From: Novosphingobium sp. EMRT-2
Lineage (GTDB): Bacteria > Pseudomonadota > Alphaproteobacteria > Sphingomonadales > Sphingomonadaceae
Direction: 5' to 3'
Length of the DNA stretch: 64,000 nt
Assembly (NCBI RefSeq): GCF_005145025.1
Contig: NZ_CP039695.1
Location: 1,049,501-1,113,500 of the forward strand
Each line of letters starts with the position of its first letter. Positions within the stretch are counted from its first letter, which is position 1. Positions 25,219-34,886 of this stretch are shown piece by piece. The translations under genes were made by a program, and so were the position numbers. A model generated the notes under the pieces. The model had not been told where the DNA came from. It was given only the letters and a program-made list of their open reading frames with translations, and did no database searches.

Positions 25219-27108
25219 TCAGGACAGCAGCGCCAGGCTGCGATCCAGCATCAGCACCTGCCAGAGCAGGCGGGAATGGTCGGCGCGGCCTGCGATATGC
25301 GCGTCGGCTATGTCGCGCAGCACGGGAGCGCGGAACCAGCCGGTCCGCGCCAGCACGCCGCCTTCGGCGACCGCCCTCGCCTCTCCGGCCAGCGGTCCGC
25401 GCAGCCATGCGGCGATCGGCGTGACGAAGCCCATCTTGGGGCGGAACAGGACGTCCTCCGGCAGATAACGGCGCATCACGTCCTTCATCAGCCATTTGCC
25501 CGTCGCCCCGCGTACCCGCATGGCCTCGGGCAGCCGCGCGCCGAATTCCAGCAAGCGGTGATCGAGCAGCGGCTCGCGCGCTTCGAGGCTGACAGCCATG
25601 CTCGTCCGGTCCACCTTGGTCAGAATGTCGCCGGGCAGATAGAACTTGAGATCAGCGTATTGCGCCCGGTCCAGCCCGGAACGCCCCGGCGCCCGGCGCA
25701 TCATGTCCACGAAGGGCTGTTCAGCGCGGTAATCGCCCCGCAGCCGCAGGAAATCCTCGCCATAAAGCCGGTCGCGCAGTTCAACCGGGGTGACGGAGAG
25801 CGATCGGGCATAGCCCTCCTCCCCGCTCCGCGCGAGGTTGAGGAAGGTCGCCTTGGCGCGCAGTGGTCGCGGCGCCCAGTCCGCCTTGGGCCAGAGCCGT
25901 CCCAGCGTGCCGAACACCGGCGCGCGCAAGCCTTGCGGCAGCAGCGCCCGCACGGATTCCTCGCGTTGGTGGAACACCTGCCGGCGGTATCCGGCGAAGG
26001 CCTCGTCCGCGCCATCGCCCGAAAGCGCGACGGTCACGTGCTCGCGCGCCAGTTCGCAGACCCGGAACGTCGGCAGGGCGGAGGCATCGGCGAACGGCTC
26101 GTCGAACATGCTGGCCAGCCGGTCGATCAGCGCGAAATCGTCCGACGCCACCACCCGCTTGCGGTGTTCGGTGCCGAACATCGCGGCTACCTTGTCGGCA
26201 TAGGCCGTCTCGTCGAGCGCGTGCACATCGAAGCCGATGCTGCAGGTCTTCACCGGATCGGTGCTGGCCTCCGCCATCAGCGCCACCACGCTGGAACTGT
26301 CGACGCCGCCCGAAAGGAAGGCACCCAGCGGCACGTCGGCCATCATGCGTGAGGTCACCGCCTCGCGCAGGCGGTGCAGCAGGTGCGCGCCGAGATCGGC
26401 CGTATTGCCCTGCTCGCGGTCGGCAAAGGAGATGTCCCACCACTGCACCGAGGCGGCCGGCGGGGCATCGTGCCGCAGCAGGCGGTAATGGCCCGCCGGC
26501 AGCTTTTCCACGCCCTTCAGGATAGACCGGTGATCGGGCACGTATCCCCAGGCGAGATAGTCCTCGATCGCCAGCGGATCGATATCCCGCCGCAGCATGG
26601 GATGCGCGAGCAGGGCCTTCAGCTCCGAACCGAAGATCACGCTGCCATCGGCCAATTGCGCCGTGAACAGCGGCTTCACGCCCAGCCGGTCGCGCGCCAG
26701 CAGCAACGTCTTCTGCCGCAGGTCATAGAGCGCGAAGGCAAACATGCCGTGCAGGCGCGGCAGGCAATCGACGCCCCAGCGCTGCCACGCCGCGAGGATC
26801 ACCTCGCTGTCGCCGTCAGTGTGGAACTGCGCGCCATCGGCCTGCAATTCGCGGCGCAATTCGCGGAAATTGTAAATCTCGCCGTTGAAGACGAGCATCG
26901 CCGAACCGTCGGTGGCCGCCATCGGCTGCGGCGATCCCGCCAGATCGATGATCGCCAGCCGGCGGTGCCCCAGCGCGACGCCAGGGGCGGTCCATATCCC
27001 CTGCCCGTCCGGCCCGCGATGCGCGATGGCATCGCACATCCGCTCCAGCCGCGCCGGATCGACCGGCTTCATGCCCTCCGTGTGGAAAATGCCCGCGATG
27101 CCGCACAT
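25219..27108 (-). CDS. asnB: XrtA-associated amidotransferase (asparagine synthase-like)
   Basis: Glutamine-dependent amidotransferase of 629 residues. The N-terminal Ntn glutaminase domain begins with the nucleophile Cys2 (MCGIAGIF) and has LGHRRLAIIDL and FNGEIYNF. The C-terminal synthetase domain has the ATP-binding FLSGGVDSSSV. Family resemblance and position fit the exosortase A system amidotransferase 1 group, which is thought to amidate a sugar acid of the exopolysaccharide rather than to make asparagine. The ATG at 27108 places Cys2 correctly; upstream in-frame codons are rejected. It follows xrtA by 10 bp and is the last gene of the ten-gene operon. Confidence 0.9.
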   Translation of the reverse strand: MCGIAGIFHTEGMKPVDPARLERMCDAIAHRGPDGQGIWTAPGVALGHRRLAIIDLAGSPQPMAATDGSAMLVFNGEIYNFRELRRELQADGAQFHTDGDSEVILAAWQRWGVDCLPRLHGMFAFALYDLRQKTLLLARDRLGVKPLFTAQLADGSVIFGSELKALLAHPMLRRDIDPLAIEDYLAWGYVPDHRSILKGVEKLPAGHYRLLRHDAPPAASVQWWDISFADREQGNTADLGAHLLHRLREAVTSRMMADVPLGAFLSGGVDSSSVVALMAEASTDPVKTCSIGFDVHALDETAYADKVAAMFGTEHRKRVVASDDFALIDRLASMFDEPFADASALPTFRVCELAREHVTVALSGDGADEAFAGYRRQVFHQREESVRALLPQGLRAPVFGTLGRLWPKADWAPRPLRAKATFLNLARSGEEGYARSLSVTPVELRDRLYGEDFLRLRGDYRAEQPFVDMMRRAPGRSGLDRAQYADLKFYLPGDILTKVDRTSMAVSLEAREPLLDHRLLEFGARLPEAMRVRGATGKWLMKDVMRRYLPEDVLFRPKMGFVTPIAAWLRGPLAGEARAVAEGGVLARTGWFRAPVLRDIADAHIAGRADHSRLLWQVLMLDRSLALLS

Positions 27109-27118
27109 GCCGCCGCGC

Positions 27119-28675
27119 CTATCGCATGTTGCCGGTGCGGTCCATCCAGGTCGCCACCGGACCGGTAGCACCGAGGAAGGCCCGGACGGCCGCTTCCGTC
27201 TGCCTATCGCTGCCTTCGGACGACACGATCAGCGTGGCTGTGGGCCGGCGGCGCAGCAGCAGCCGGTCGGCGATGTTGGCCAGCTTGAGCCGCGCGTTGC
27301 TGCCGGTCAGCAGATCGCCGGTGCGATACCAGGTGAGCGCGAGGCGGTGGACCGGCCCCGGCGCCTGGATCACATCGGACTTCGCACCTTCCAGCGCCAG
27401 GCCCGGCTTTTCCCACGCCCAGCTGCTGCCCAGCGGCAAGGCGCCCTGCCCGAAGCCGCCAGCCTCCTTCCCTTCCGCCTGCCCGGCATAGAGCGCGTAG
27501 GACACCTCCACCCGGTGCCCCTTCGCATCGGCATAGCTGCCCAGCAGCCGATGCTCGGCGCCCGTGTGCAGCGGCCGCCAGGGCGCGACCGGCGCCATGT
27601 CCACCCGGTGCCAACCCGGCACATCGGGCAGCAGGATCTGCGCGGGCACCGGCGCCTCCAGCCGGTTGGCCATCGCCCCCCAGCCCACGAACAGCGCGGC
27701 GATCCCGGCCAGCGCGCCCAGCGCACGGCCTTCGGGCCAGCGCAAGGCGGCTAGCCGGCCCAGTAGCGGAGAGGCGGCGATGGCGTCCGCATCGATCATC
27801 GGATCGTCGATCGCGCGATCGAAGAACTTCCAGCCCGCAGCCATGACCAGCGCCATCACGATGGCGAAGAACACCCAGCCGTAGAACACATGGTCGAAGC
27901 CGGCGGCGAAGCCGATGCCGACCTTGCCGGCGATGAACACCGTGCCCCAGGCGCGCACGCCGTTGGCTAGGATCGGCACCACCAGCGCCATTGCCATGAA
28001 CGCCACCCGGCGCGGCCAGCTGCGGAAGCAGACGTTGGCGACCAGCGCGCCATAGGCCGCCATCGCGATCAGGAACTTCACGCCCGAACAGGCTTCGGCC
28101 ACTTCGAAATAGCCGCCCGGTGCGGTGATGAACACGCCGTCGATCGTGGCGGGGCCTCCCGCCACAGACAACAACAGCATCGTGATCTTGGCCGTCACGG
28201 TCTGCAGCGTGGGGATCATCTCATCCCCGGCGGGCACCAGAAACAGCATGTAGAACAGCGGAAACGCCAGCGCCACGCCCACGCGCGGCCCCAGCAGCGT
28301 CAGCACGCTCGCCTGCAGCATGACCACGACCGCCAGTTGCCGCGCCAGCGAGAAGCCGGAGAAATCGCCGAGCATCCACAGGAAGCACGCCCCGGCGAAC
28401 GGCAGCAGGCCCGGCCACCAGGCCGTGGGTACGAGGCGCTGCAGCCCGTCCGTCCGCAGCCAGACCAGCCAGCCGAGGATCAGCGGAATCAGCAGCGCGT
28501 GATTGTAGGTCGAGCTGTCCCACCATTGCAGCGCCATGTCGCGCCAGTCGCCGGCGAACAGCGCGAACACGCCGAGCCATGCCGTGGCAACGAACAGCAA
28601 CGGCCGCCGCCAGCTTTCCGGCACGGCCAAAACGAAACGCTGGACGAAAGACAGCGGCACGGCATCAGGCCGCAT
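27119..28675 (-). CDS. xrtA: Exosortase A fused to EpsI domain
   Basis: Exosortase A is a membrane cysteine transpeptidase that cuts PEP-CTERM sorting signals. The 518-residue protein has about eight transmembrane helices in its first 310 residues. The catalytic triad is Cys196 (AEACSGVKFL), Arg241 (NGVRAWGT) and His262 (DHVFYGW). The C-terminal part (about 325-518) is a soluble EpsI/DUF3485-type domain (DVPGWHRVDM, AEGKEAGG, LTWYRTGD). The start at 28675 overlaps the glycosyltransferase gene by 11 bp. No protein with a recognisable PEP-CTERM tail is encoded in this window, so substrates lie elsewhere. Confidence 0.93.
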   Translation of the reverse strand: MRPDAVPLSFVQRFVLAVPESWRRPLLFVATAWLGVFALFAGDWRDMALQWWDSSTYNHALLIPLILGWLVWLRTDGLQRLVPTAWWPGLLPFAGACFLWMLGDFSGFSLARQLAVVVMLQASVLTLLGPRVGVALAFPLFYMLFLVPAGDEMIPTLQTVTAKITMLLLSVAGGPATIDGVFITAPGGYFEVAEACSGVKFLIAMAAYGALVANVCFRSWPRRVAFMAMALVVPILANGVRAWGTVFIAGKVGIGFAAGFDHVFYGWVFFAIVMALVMAAGWKFFDRAIDDPMIDADAIAASPLLGRLAALRWPEGRALGALAGIAALFVGWGAMANRLEAPVPAQILLPDVPGWHRVDMAPVAPWRPLHTGAEHRLLGSYADAKGHRVEVSYALYAGQAEGKEAGGFGQGALPLGSSWAWEKPGLALEGAKSDVIQAPGPVHRLALTWYRTGDLLTGSNARLKLANIADRLLLRRRPTATLIVSSEGSDRQTEAAVRAFLGATGPVATWMDRTGNMR

Positions 28676-29891
28676 GGCGATCCCCCCTGCGGTCCGCACC
28701 CAGCAGGGCCGGCAGCGGGTCGAGCGCGCGGTCCCACCCGCACCGGTCGACCACGAAGCGCCGCCCGGCCGCGCCCATGCTGCGCGCCAGCGCCGTATCG
28801 GCAAGCAGCGCCAGCGTGTGCGTGGCGAAATCCTCCGGCCCGTCCGCGACCGCGAGGTCTTGTCCCACGCGCGCCGGGATGCCGGTAGCGGCCGCGCGCG
28901 TCGCCAGTACGGGGCGCGCCATGGCCATGGCCTCCAGCACCTTGTTCTGCACGCCGCGCGCGATCAGCAGCGGCGCGACGACCAGATCGGCCCCGGCGAG
29001 CCAGGGGCGGACATCCGGCACGGTGCCCGTCACGCGGCATCCGTTGCGGCCTTGCAGTGCCTGCACCTCGGCCACCGGTGCACGGCCGACCACGTTGAAT
29101 TCGGCTTGCGCAAACCGCTCGCGCACGCGCGGCATGACCTGGCGCGCGAAGAACTGCACCGCCGCGATGTTCGGCGGATAGTCCATCTGCCCGGTAAAGA
29201 CGATCTGCGGCCCGGCGCGCAGCATCTCGGGCGCGGGCGCGATGCCCGAGGGATCGTAGAACCGCCAGTCGATCCCGTTGGGCAGCGCCATCACCCGGGT
29301 TCCGCGCCGATGCTGCAGGCGATCGCGGAACAGCGTGGCTTCCTCATCGGTCACCAGTACGCTGGCGGTGGCGCGATGCGCGATCTTTTCCTCGAACCGG
29401 CGCAGGAGGTTCGCCTCGCGCCGGTACATCACCCGCACCGCTGGATTGCCTGCGCGCGCATAGGCTTCGAACTTGGCGGAATCGACATCCACAAAGTCCA
29501 TCACCACCGGCCCGGTGAAATCCTCCGGAATGTATTGCGCCATCTGCCCGGAGAACACGAAGATCGCCGAGATCGGCCGGGTCGCCAGCGTCTCGCGCAC
29601 GAAGCGGCGGATGGCCGGCGAGGAAAACGCGGTCAGGCTGACGGGCTTGCCCGTTGCCAGCGCCTGCGCGGCGGCTACGGGAACCGACTTGGTCCGCGCG
29701 ACAAGGCACAGGCCGGCCGAAATCGCCGCCAGTTCCGGTTCGTGCGACCAGTCCGCCTCGTCATCGGCAAAGCACGCGACATGAACCGGCGCCAGCGCGC
29801 TGATCCGGCGCAGCATGTGACACGAGCGGATCTTGTCGCCGCGATCGGGCGGAAACGGCATCCGGTGCGCCAGAAACAGGATTTCGCCCAT
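28665..29891 (-). CDS. XrtA/PEP-CTERM system glycosyltransferase (TIGR03087-type)
   Basis: GT-B fold glycosyltransferase of 408 residues, group GT4. The N-terminus LFLAHRMPFPPDRGDKIRS is typical of the exosortase-associated family known as stp1 or TIGR03087. Later motifs are FTGQMDYPPNIAAV and the donor-site region IARGVQNKVLEAMAMARPV. It should add a sugar during exopolysaccharide assembly in the cytoplasm. The ATG at 29891 begins the conserved region; a GTG at 29906, overlapping the FemAB stop as GTGA, is an alternative start only five codons earlier. The 3' end overlaps xrtA by 11 bp. Confidence 0.9.
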   Translation of the reverse strand: MGEILFLAHRMPFPPDRGDKIRSCHMLRRISALAPVHVACFADDEADWSHEPELAAISAGLCLVARTKSVPVAAAQALATGKPVSLTAFSSPAIRRFVRETLATRPISAIFVFSGQMAQYIPEDFTGPVVMDFVDVDSAKFEAYARAGNPAVRVMYRREANLLRRFEEKIAHRATASVLVTDEEATLFRDRLQHRRGTRVMALPNGIDWRFYDPSGIAPAPEMLRAGPQIVFTGQMDYPPNIAAVQFFARQVMPRVRERFAQAEFNVVGRAPVAEVQALQGRNGCRVTGTVPDVRPWLAGADLVVAPLLIARGVQNKVLEAMAMARPVLATRAAATGIPARVGQDLAVADGPEDFATHTLALLADTALARSMGAAGRRFVVDRCGWDRALDPLPALLGADRRGDRHAA

Positions 29892-29902
29892 GGCCGCGCC
29901 CG

Positions 29903-30964
29903 TCACGCCAGCCCGGTCGCGATCAGCGGACCGAGCCGGTTTGCGATCGGCAGCGGCAGTTTCTGCCACGCGGCGATCTTGGCGCGATAGCGCGGGCTGA
30001 GCGGATTGACGTCGCGCGGAGGAACGCCATCGGCGGACCAAGTGGCATAGGACAGCGGCTCCGGCACGAAGCCCCAGTTGCGCTTGAAATGGTAGGCGCC
30101 GCTGTCGGTCTTGGACCGGCCGAAATCGAACCGGTCGCAACCCCGGCCGCGCGCGTGGTTCATCAGCGCGTAGTACATCACGTCGTTGGCGCGCAGCGCG
30201 CGCGCCGCGAACACGCCGCCTCCCCAATAGGGCATGACCGCGCCGCGATGGTACAGGCTGAGCACGCTGGCGACCGGCTTGCCCTGGTGCAGCACCGTCA
30301 GGATATCCGCATCCGCAACGAAGAGGTCCATCACCGCATCGAACAGGCGCTTGGGGAATACCGGCGTGCCCAGGTTGCGCACGGATTCGGCATAGACCGC
30401 GTAGTGCATCGCGCGATCCGCCCCGGACCGGCCGACCCGCACTTCCAGATCGTTGCCCAGCCCCTTGCGCACTTCCGCGCGCTGTTTGCGCGGGACAGCG
30501 AGCAACTGCGCTTCATCGTCGGCGGCCAGCGGCAGGACGAAGCCGGCGTGGCTATCCTGCTTGATGTGCCAACCCGCGCCGTCCGGCATCACGCCGCCGC
30601 GCAGCTCGATCGTGGGCGTGGACAGACGGCGGGCCAGTTCGCGCGCGGCATCGAACAGCGCCGTGGCTTCGCCCGCATCGCCGATCAGCCCGCCGCCCAC
30701 TGCGAACCCGGTCGAGACCAGCGCGCGGCCGAAAAGCGGGGAGTGCGCCGCGTGCAACGGCAGCATCGCGGTAATCGCGCCATCACGCTCGGCCAGCAGC
30801 AGGTGCGCGCGGTGCCCGGTGGCGCGCTCCACTGCCTCGATCCATTCCAGGCGGTGGAACGGCGTGGCGGCGGGGTCTTCGGCCAGGAAACGCGCCATCG
30901 CGGGGCGATCCCCGGGATCGGCAAGGCGCACGCGCGCCGCCATGAAGCGGAACGGCGCGTTCAT
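29903..30964 (-). CDS. FemAB-family XrtA/PEP-CTERM-associated protein
   Basis: A 353-residue GNAT-fold aminoacyl- or acyltransferase of the FemAB type (TIGR03019-like). Two GNAT domains are evident: the first with FLAEDPAATPFHRLEWIEAV, the second with KPVASVLSLYHRGAVMPYWGG and DFGRSKTDSGAYHFKRNWGF, which are the hallmarks of the subfamily. FemAB enzymes attach amino acids from aminoacyl-tRNA to wall peptides; the role in the exosortase system is not known and may be decoration of polysaccharide or lipid carrier. The ATG overlaps the deacetylase stop (ATGA). A second protein with a related fold is at 41103-42104. Confidence 0.88.
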   Translation of the reverse strand: MNAPFRFMAARVRLADPGDRPAMARFLAEDPAATPFHRLEWIEAVERATGHRAHLLLAERDGAITAMLPLHAAHSPLFGRALVSTGFAVGGGLIGDAGEATALFDAARELARRLSTPTIELRGGVMPDGAGWHIKQDSHAGFVLPLAADDEAQLLAVPRKQRAEVRKGLGNDLEVRVGRSGADRAMHYAVYAESVRNLGTPVFPKRLFDAVMDLFVADADILTVLHQGKPVASVLSLYHRGAVMPYWGGGVFAARALRANDVMYYALMNHARGRGCDRFDFGRSKTDSGAYHFKRNWGFVPEPLSYATWSADGVPPRDVNPLSPRYRAKIAAWQKLPLPIANRLGPLIATGLA

Positions 30965-31875
30965 GCCGCCTTCTCCAGCACGGTTTCGGCCGGCAGAGCC
31001 AAGGCCATCTGGCCCGCCGCCACCGCGTCCATCCGCCCCCAGCGGAAATCGCGGATCAGCCGGTCCAACTTGGCCGCCATGACCGAGAGGTTGGTATAGT
31101 GCCGGAACTTCGAGCGCAGCGGCGCGGAAGCGACGCGCGGCTGTTCCGGGTCGATTTCCCACGGATGGAAATAGAACACGGCGGGCCGGCCATCGACGCT
31201 GTTGACCTGCCGGATCGCCCAGCGCGAAAGCGGATAGGGCAGCAGGCGGAAGAAGCCGCCGCCGCCCGCCGCCATGCGCCGACCGGCAACCTCCGCCGTC
31301 GTCACCGGAATCTCGATAAGGTCCGCACCCGCGACCGGGTGGAAGGCGAAACGCGGCGCCTCTCGCCAGCCGTAGTGATCGTGCACGATCGGGGCGACGC
31401 TAGAGGAATAGACATAGCCCTGCTCCGCCAGCACCTCGTGCGCCCACGGCGTGCGCGCATCGATCGAGAAACTGGGCGCGCGATAGCCCGTCACGCGCTG
31501 GCCGCCGGCATCTTCCAGCACCGCCCGCGCCCGCGCAATGTCCTCGGCAAAGGCCCTCGCGCCCAGCGTGAACACCCGGGCATGGTCCCAGCCGTGGCTG
31601 GCGATCTCGTGCCCTTCGTCGGCGATGCGCCGGATCATCGCGGGATAGCGCTGCGCCACCCAGCCCAGCGTGAAGAACGTGCCCTTCACCCCGGCATCGG
31701 CAAACAGGCGCAGGATCACATCGCAATTGCGTTCCACGCGGCAGGAAAGGCCATCCCAGTCACCGCGATCGATCACGGTTTCGAACGCGCCGACCTGGAA
31801 CCAGTCCTCGACATCGACCGAAAGGCCGTTGAGCGGCGCCTGGGTGGACCCTGTGCTCGACCAGGTCATCGGCAC
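30961..31875 (-). CDS. XrtA system polysaccharide deacetylase
   Basis: Carbohydrate esterase family 4 (NodB-like) deacetylase, 304 residues. Metal ligands and catalytic residues fit: Asp21/Asp24 in SVDVEDWF, His94 and His98 in IASHGWDH, then GYRAPSFS and the C-terminal FYFHPWEID. The DUF3473 C-terminal extension found in exosortase-associated members (TIGR03006) is present (RHYTNLSVMAAKLDRLI). No signal peptide is visible, so it may act in the cytoplasm on lipid-linked sugars. Coupled by ATGA to FemAB and 10 bp behind the ATPase gene. Confidence 0.92.
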   Translation of the reverse strand: MPMTWSSTGSTQAPLNGLSVDVEDWFQVGAFETVIDRGDWDGLSCRVERNCDVILRLFADAGVKGTFFTLGWVAQRYPAMIRRIADEGHEIASHGWDHARVFTLGARAFAEDIARARAVLEDAGGQRVTGYRAPSFSIDARTPWAHEVLAEQGYVYSSSVAPIVHDHYGWREAPRFAFHPVAGADLIEIPVTTAEVAGRRMAAGGGGFFRLLPYPLSRWAIRQVNSVDGRPAVFYFHPWEIDPEQPRVASAPLRSKFRHYTNLSVMAAKLDRLIRDFRWGRMDAVAAGQMALALPAETVLEKAA

Positions 31876-31885
31876 GCTTTCCTCC

Positions 31886-33130
31886 TCAGGCCGCGAGGCG
31901 CGGCTTCTGCTCGCTTTCCAGCCATTCGATCAGCATGGTCAGGACATGGCGGATCGCCTGCTCCTGCTCGGCCAGCCGCGTTTCCAGTGCGGCGACGCGA
32001 CCGTTGGCATCCTCCAGCGCGGCGGCGAGTTCATCGCGAGCCGGGTCCTCCGCCGTTGCGGCCGGTCGCTGTTCGGCGAGTTCGATCACGGCCTGCTGCA
32101 GTTCGGCAATCTGTTCGTCGCGGCTGGCCAGCGCCTGCTGGATCAGTGACAGGTCGAACGCCGGTTGCGCAGGAGCCTCGGGCGCGGCTTTGCCGGCCGG
32201 CTGAACGTCGCGCTCCAGCGCGGGTTCGGGCGCGGCAAAGGAATCCATAACCGGCAGCGCATCGGCCAGCGCAGGTTCGGCCGCCGGGGCCGGTTGCGCG
32301 GCCACGGCACCGCCCGCCGCATCGCGATCGAGATCGGTCAGCACGTCCTTGAGCATTGCGTTGTCGATGCCCGGGGATTGTTCGATCGCGCCCATCAGCA
32401 GCAGGCGGCTGACGATCTGGTTGATCCGGCGCGGCACACCGCCGCTTGCCCGCGCGAGATCGGCATAGACGCGCGGCTCGAACGCGGGATTGCCCGTCCA
32501 GCCCACACGCGCGAGGCGGTGTTCGATATACGGCCCCACCTCGCCCGCTTCCATGGCATCGAGATGGTGCGAGGCGATCACGCGCTGACGCAACTGCTCC
32601 AGTTCGGGCGAAGTCTGCAGCAGCGTGCGGAATTCCGGCTGGCCCAGCAGCAGCATCTGCAGCAGCGGATGCGCGCCGAGCTGGAAGTTCGACAGCATCC
32701 GCAGTTCTTCGAGCGCGCCGATCGAAAGGTTCTGCGCTTCGTCCACCACCAGCAGGCAGCGGCGGCCGGCGCGCGCTTCCTCGTGCAGGAACACCTCGAT
32801 CGCCGCGAGCGCGGAAGCCTTGTCGTGCCCCGGCACGTGCAGGCCGAAGGCGCGCGCGGCAACGTGGATCAGCTCCTCGCCATCGAGCTTGCTGGTAACG
32901 ATCTGGCCGGCGGTCAGCCGCTGGCGGTCGATCGTCGCCATCAGGTGCGCGGCCAGCGTGGATTTGCCCGCGCCGACCTCGCCGGTGATGACGATGAACC
33001 CTTCGCCCTGCGCCAGACCATAGCCCAGGTACGACAGCGCCTTGCGGTGCGTCGTGCTCTCGAAATAGAAATCCGGGTCCGGCGTAAGCTGGAAGGGGCG
33101 CCCTGTCAGCCCATAGAACGTATCGTACAT
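31886..33130 (-). CDS. XrtA-associated ATPase (ExeA/GspA-like AAA)
   Basis: AAA-type ATPase of 414 residues, TIGR03015-like. Walker A GEVGAGKST is at 50-58 and Walker B LLVVDEAQ at 125-132, followed by the sensor-type ELRMLSNFQ and SGGVPRRINQI. The C-terminal 120 residues are Ala/Pro/Glu-rich and end in a coiled coil (about 345-405). No transmembrane segment is seen. Relatives such as ExeA drive assembly of envelope secretion machines; here it probably serves polysaccharide or protein export. The ATG at 33130 begins the conserved MYDTFYGLTGRPFQLTPDP; upstream in-frame codons are rejected. 16 bp from the barrel gene. Confidence 0.9.
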   Translation of the reverse strand: MYDTFYGLTGRPFQLTPDPDFYFESTTHRKALSYLGYGLAQGEGFIVITGEVGAGKSTLAAHLMATIDRQRLTAGQIVTSKLDGEELIHVAARAFGLHVPGHDKASALAAIEVFLHEEARAGRRCLLVVDEAQNLSIGALEELRMLSNFQLGAHPLLQMLLLGQPEFRTLLQTSPELEQLRQRVIASHHLDAMEAGEVGPYIEHRLARVGWTGNPAFEPRVYADLARASGGVPRRINQIVSRLLLMGAIEQSPGIDNAMLKDVLTDLDRDAAGGAVAAQPAPAAEPALADALPVMDSFAAPEPALERDVQPAGKAAPEAPAQPAFDLSLIQQALASRDEQIAELQQAVIELAEQRPAATAEDPARDELAAALEDANGRVAALETRLAEQEQAIRHVLTMLIEWLESEQKPRLAA

Positions 33131-33146
33131 CGAAGCCCCCCGGGCG

Positions 33147-34886
33147 TTAGAAATTGTAGCGCAGGGCGATCCGGCCCGATGCGACGAGTTCGTCCGGCGC
33201 CGCCTTTCGGCTGAAGCCATCGATGCCCACCGCCGCGCTGCCGACCAGACGATCGGTCAGGTTGCGGAAATAGGAAGCGTTGGCGCCCACCGCGTTGCCC
33301 TTGGCATTGCCAGCCGAACCGCTGTTGTACCAAGCGCTGTAAACCGCCACGGCGAAACTGGATCGCCGGTCGAGCCGGCCGGAAACGCCGCCATCGACAT
33401 ACCAGCTTTCGTCCACGGTGCTATCGGCAAGGCCCAATACCGTGCCCCGCGCGGCAATGAACTTGCGGCGGACATAGCCGGCGCCGATCCCCGCGCGCAG
33501 GCGGCCCACGGTCATCCCGTACGTCGCGTTGACGCCCCGGGCGCGGAACACCGACGACGACAGCGAGGCCAGCGCGCCGTCGACGCAGCCGCCGCCGGTC
33601 GAACCGATGCCGCAACCGCTGATGTTGCCGTTGAACGGATCGCGGCCGACCTCGAAGTCGGTCGGCACGTCGCGCAGCGCGTTGCCCAGCGAGGAACCGA
33701 AGCCGGAAATGCCGTCATAGACCGAGATACCCAGCGCGCTGCGCGCATTGGGCGCATAGCTGAAGCTGCCGTAATAGGTCGTGCTGTCGTACCGGCGGCC
33801 GACGAAGGCCGAAAGCGATGTGCGCCGGCTGGGCCGCCACATCACGCCGGCATCCCAGCTGAGACCGCTGAAGTCATAGGCGATCACGCGCGGCTTGGAC
33901 TTGTCGGTGACGAAGCGGCCGTTGCTGCCGATCACCGGCACGCCGTTGACGTCATAGACCGCATCGCGGGCCGAAACCTGCACGTCCTGATACCCGACAT
34001 CGCCCACCAGCGCGAGGTCCTGCGTCACCGGCAGGGTCACCTGCACGCCGGCGTTCAGTTCGCGATAGCGCTGGTCGAGGTTGGAAATGTCTTCCTGCGC
34101 ATAGCGGCCGCTGGCGGTCACGCCCACCGGCGCGATCACGCCGGGGCGTACGCCTGCCGAAAGCTGCGCCGATTGCGAAAGCGAATGATCGAAGATGTTG
34201 GAGCTGGGCTGCCCGGCCACGGCGGTCACGCCGTTCTTGGTATCCACCTTGGTGTAGCCCACCATGTAGGAGCCGTTGACCGCCACATCGCCGACATGCG
34301 TCGCCAGCGCCGGCCCGGCATAGGCCGAATAGATCTGCGTGGTCGCGCTGCTGGTGGCCACGGGGTTCAGGCTGCCCGCGCCGGTCGCATCGACGCGGGT
34401 CCGCGTCGCCAGGCCGCCGGCTTCCACCGACAGCGTGCGCGGGATCAGATCGTGCTTCACCCGGGCGAGGCCCGAGATCGTGTCGCCGTTGGCGGTATTG
34501 CCCTTTTCGGTGATGCGCCGTTCGTAGCGGAACGAGACCGCGCCTTGCGTGTTGCGCCCGTTAAGCGCCACATCGACCCCGGCCGCGATCGCGGTGTAGG
34601 TGAGCACGTCGTCGCCGGGCTTCAGTTCGGCCAGCAGGTTCTGCGAGACTTCGAGATAGGGCTGGATCGTGGTCCGCGCGCCGCCGCCGGCGGAACGGAT
34701 CGAATGACCACCCCGGCCCTTCGCGGAAGCGTCCCCACCCGCGTCGCCGCCGCCCGAGGCGTCATCGACATTGCCATAGTCAAGCTTCTGCGCCAGCGCG
34801 GGCGCGCCGTGCAGCGCCAGCAGCGCTGCGGCCCCGTGCAGGGCGAATTGCGCGCCCCGGCGCGTGGAAAGGCGGGCCATCTTCAT
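33147..34886 (-). CDS. XrtA system outer membrane beta-barrel protein (TIGR03016-type)
   Basis: A 579-residue protein with a signal peptide (ALHGAAALLALHGAPALA, cleaved about residue 32), a Gly/Asp-rich linker (about 45-62) and a long set of amphipathic beta strands ending in RIALRYNF with a terminal Phe, as in outer-membrane barrels. The family is associated with exosortase A exopolysaccharide loci and is a candidate for the outer-membrane exit channel or a porin-like partner. The ATG at 34886 overlaps the kinase stop (ATGA); an in-frame ATG two codons later is possible. Confidence 0.85.
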   Translation of the reverse strand: MKMARLSTRRGAQFALHGAAALLALHGAPALAQKLDYGNVDDASGGGDAGGDASAKGRGGHSIRSAGGGARTTIQPYLEVSQNLLAELKPGDDVLTYTAIAAGVDVALNGRNTQGAVSFRYERRITEKGNTANGDTISGLARVKHDLIPRTLSVEAGGLATRTRVDATGAGSLNPVATSSATTQIYSAYAGPALATHVGDVAVNGSYMVGYTKVDTKNGVTAVAGQPSSNIFDHSLSQSAQLSAGVRPGVIAPVGVTASGRYAQEDISNLDQRYRELNAGVQVTLPVTQDLALVGDVGYQDVQVSARDAVYDVNGVPVIGSNGRFVTDKSKPRVIAYDFSGLSWDAGVMWRPSRRTSLSAFVGRRYDSTTYYGSFSYAPNARSALGISVYDGISGFGSSLGNALRDVPTDFEVGRDPFNGNISGCGIGSTGGGCVDGALASLSSSVFRARGVNATYGMTVGRLRAGIGAGYVRRKFIAARGTVLGLADSTVDESWYVDGGVSGRLDRRSSFAVAVYSAWYNSGSAGNAKGNAVGANASYFRNLTDRLVGSAAVGIDGFSRKAAPDELVASGRIALRYNF

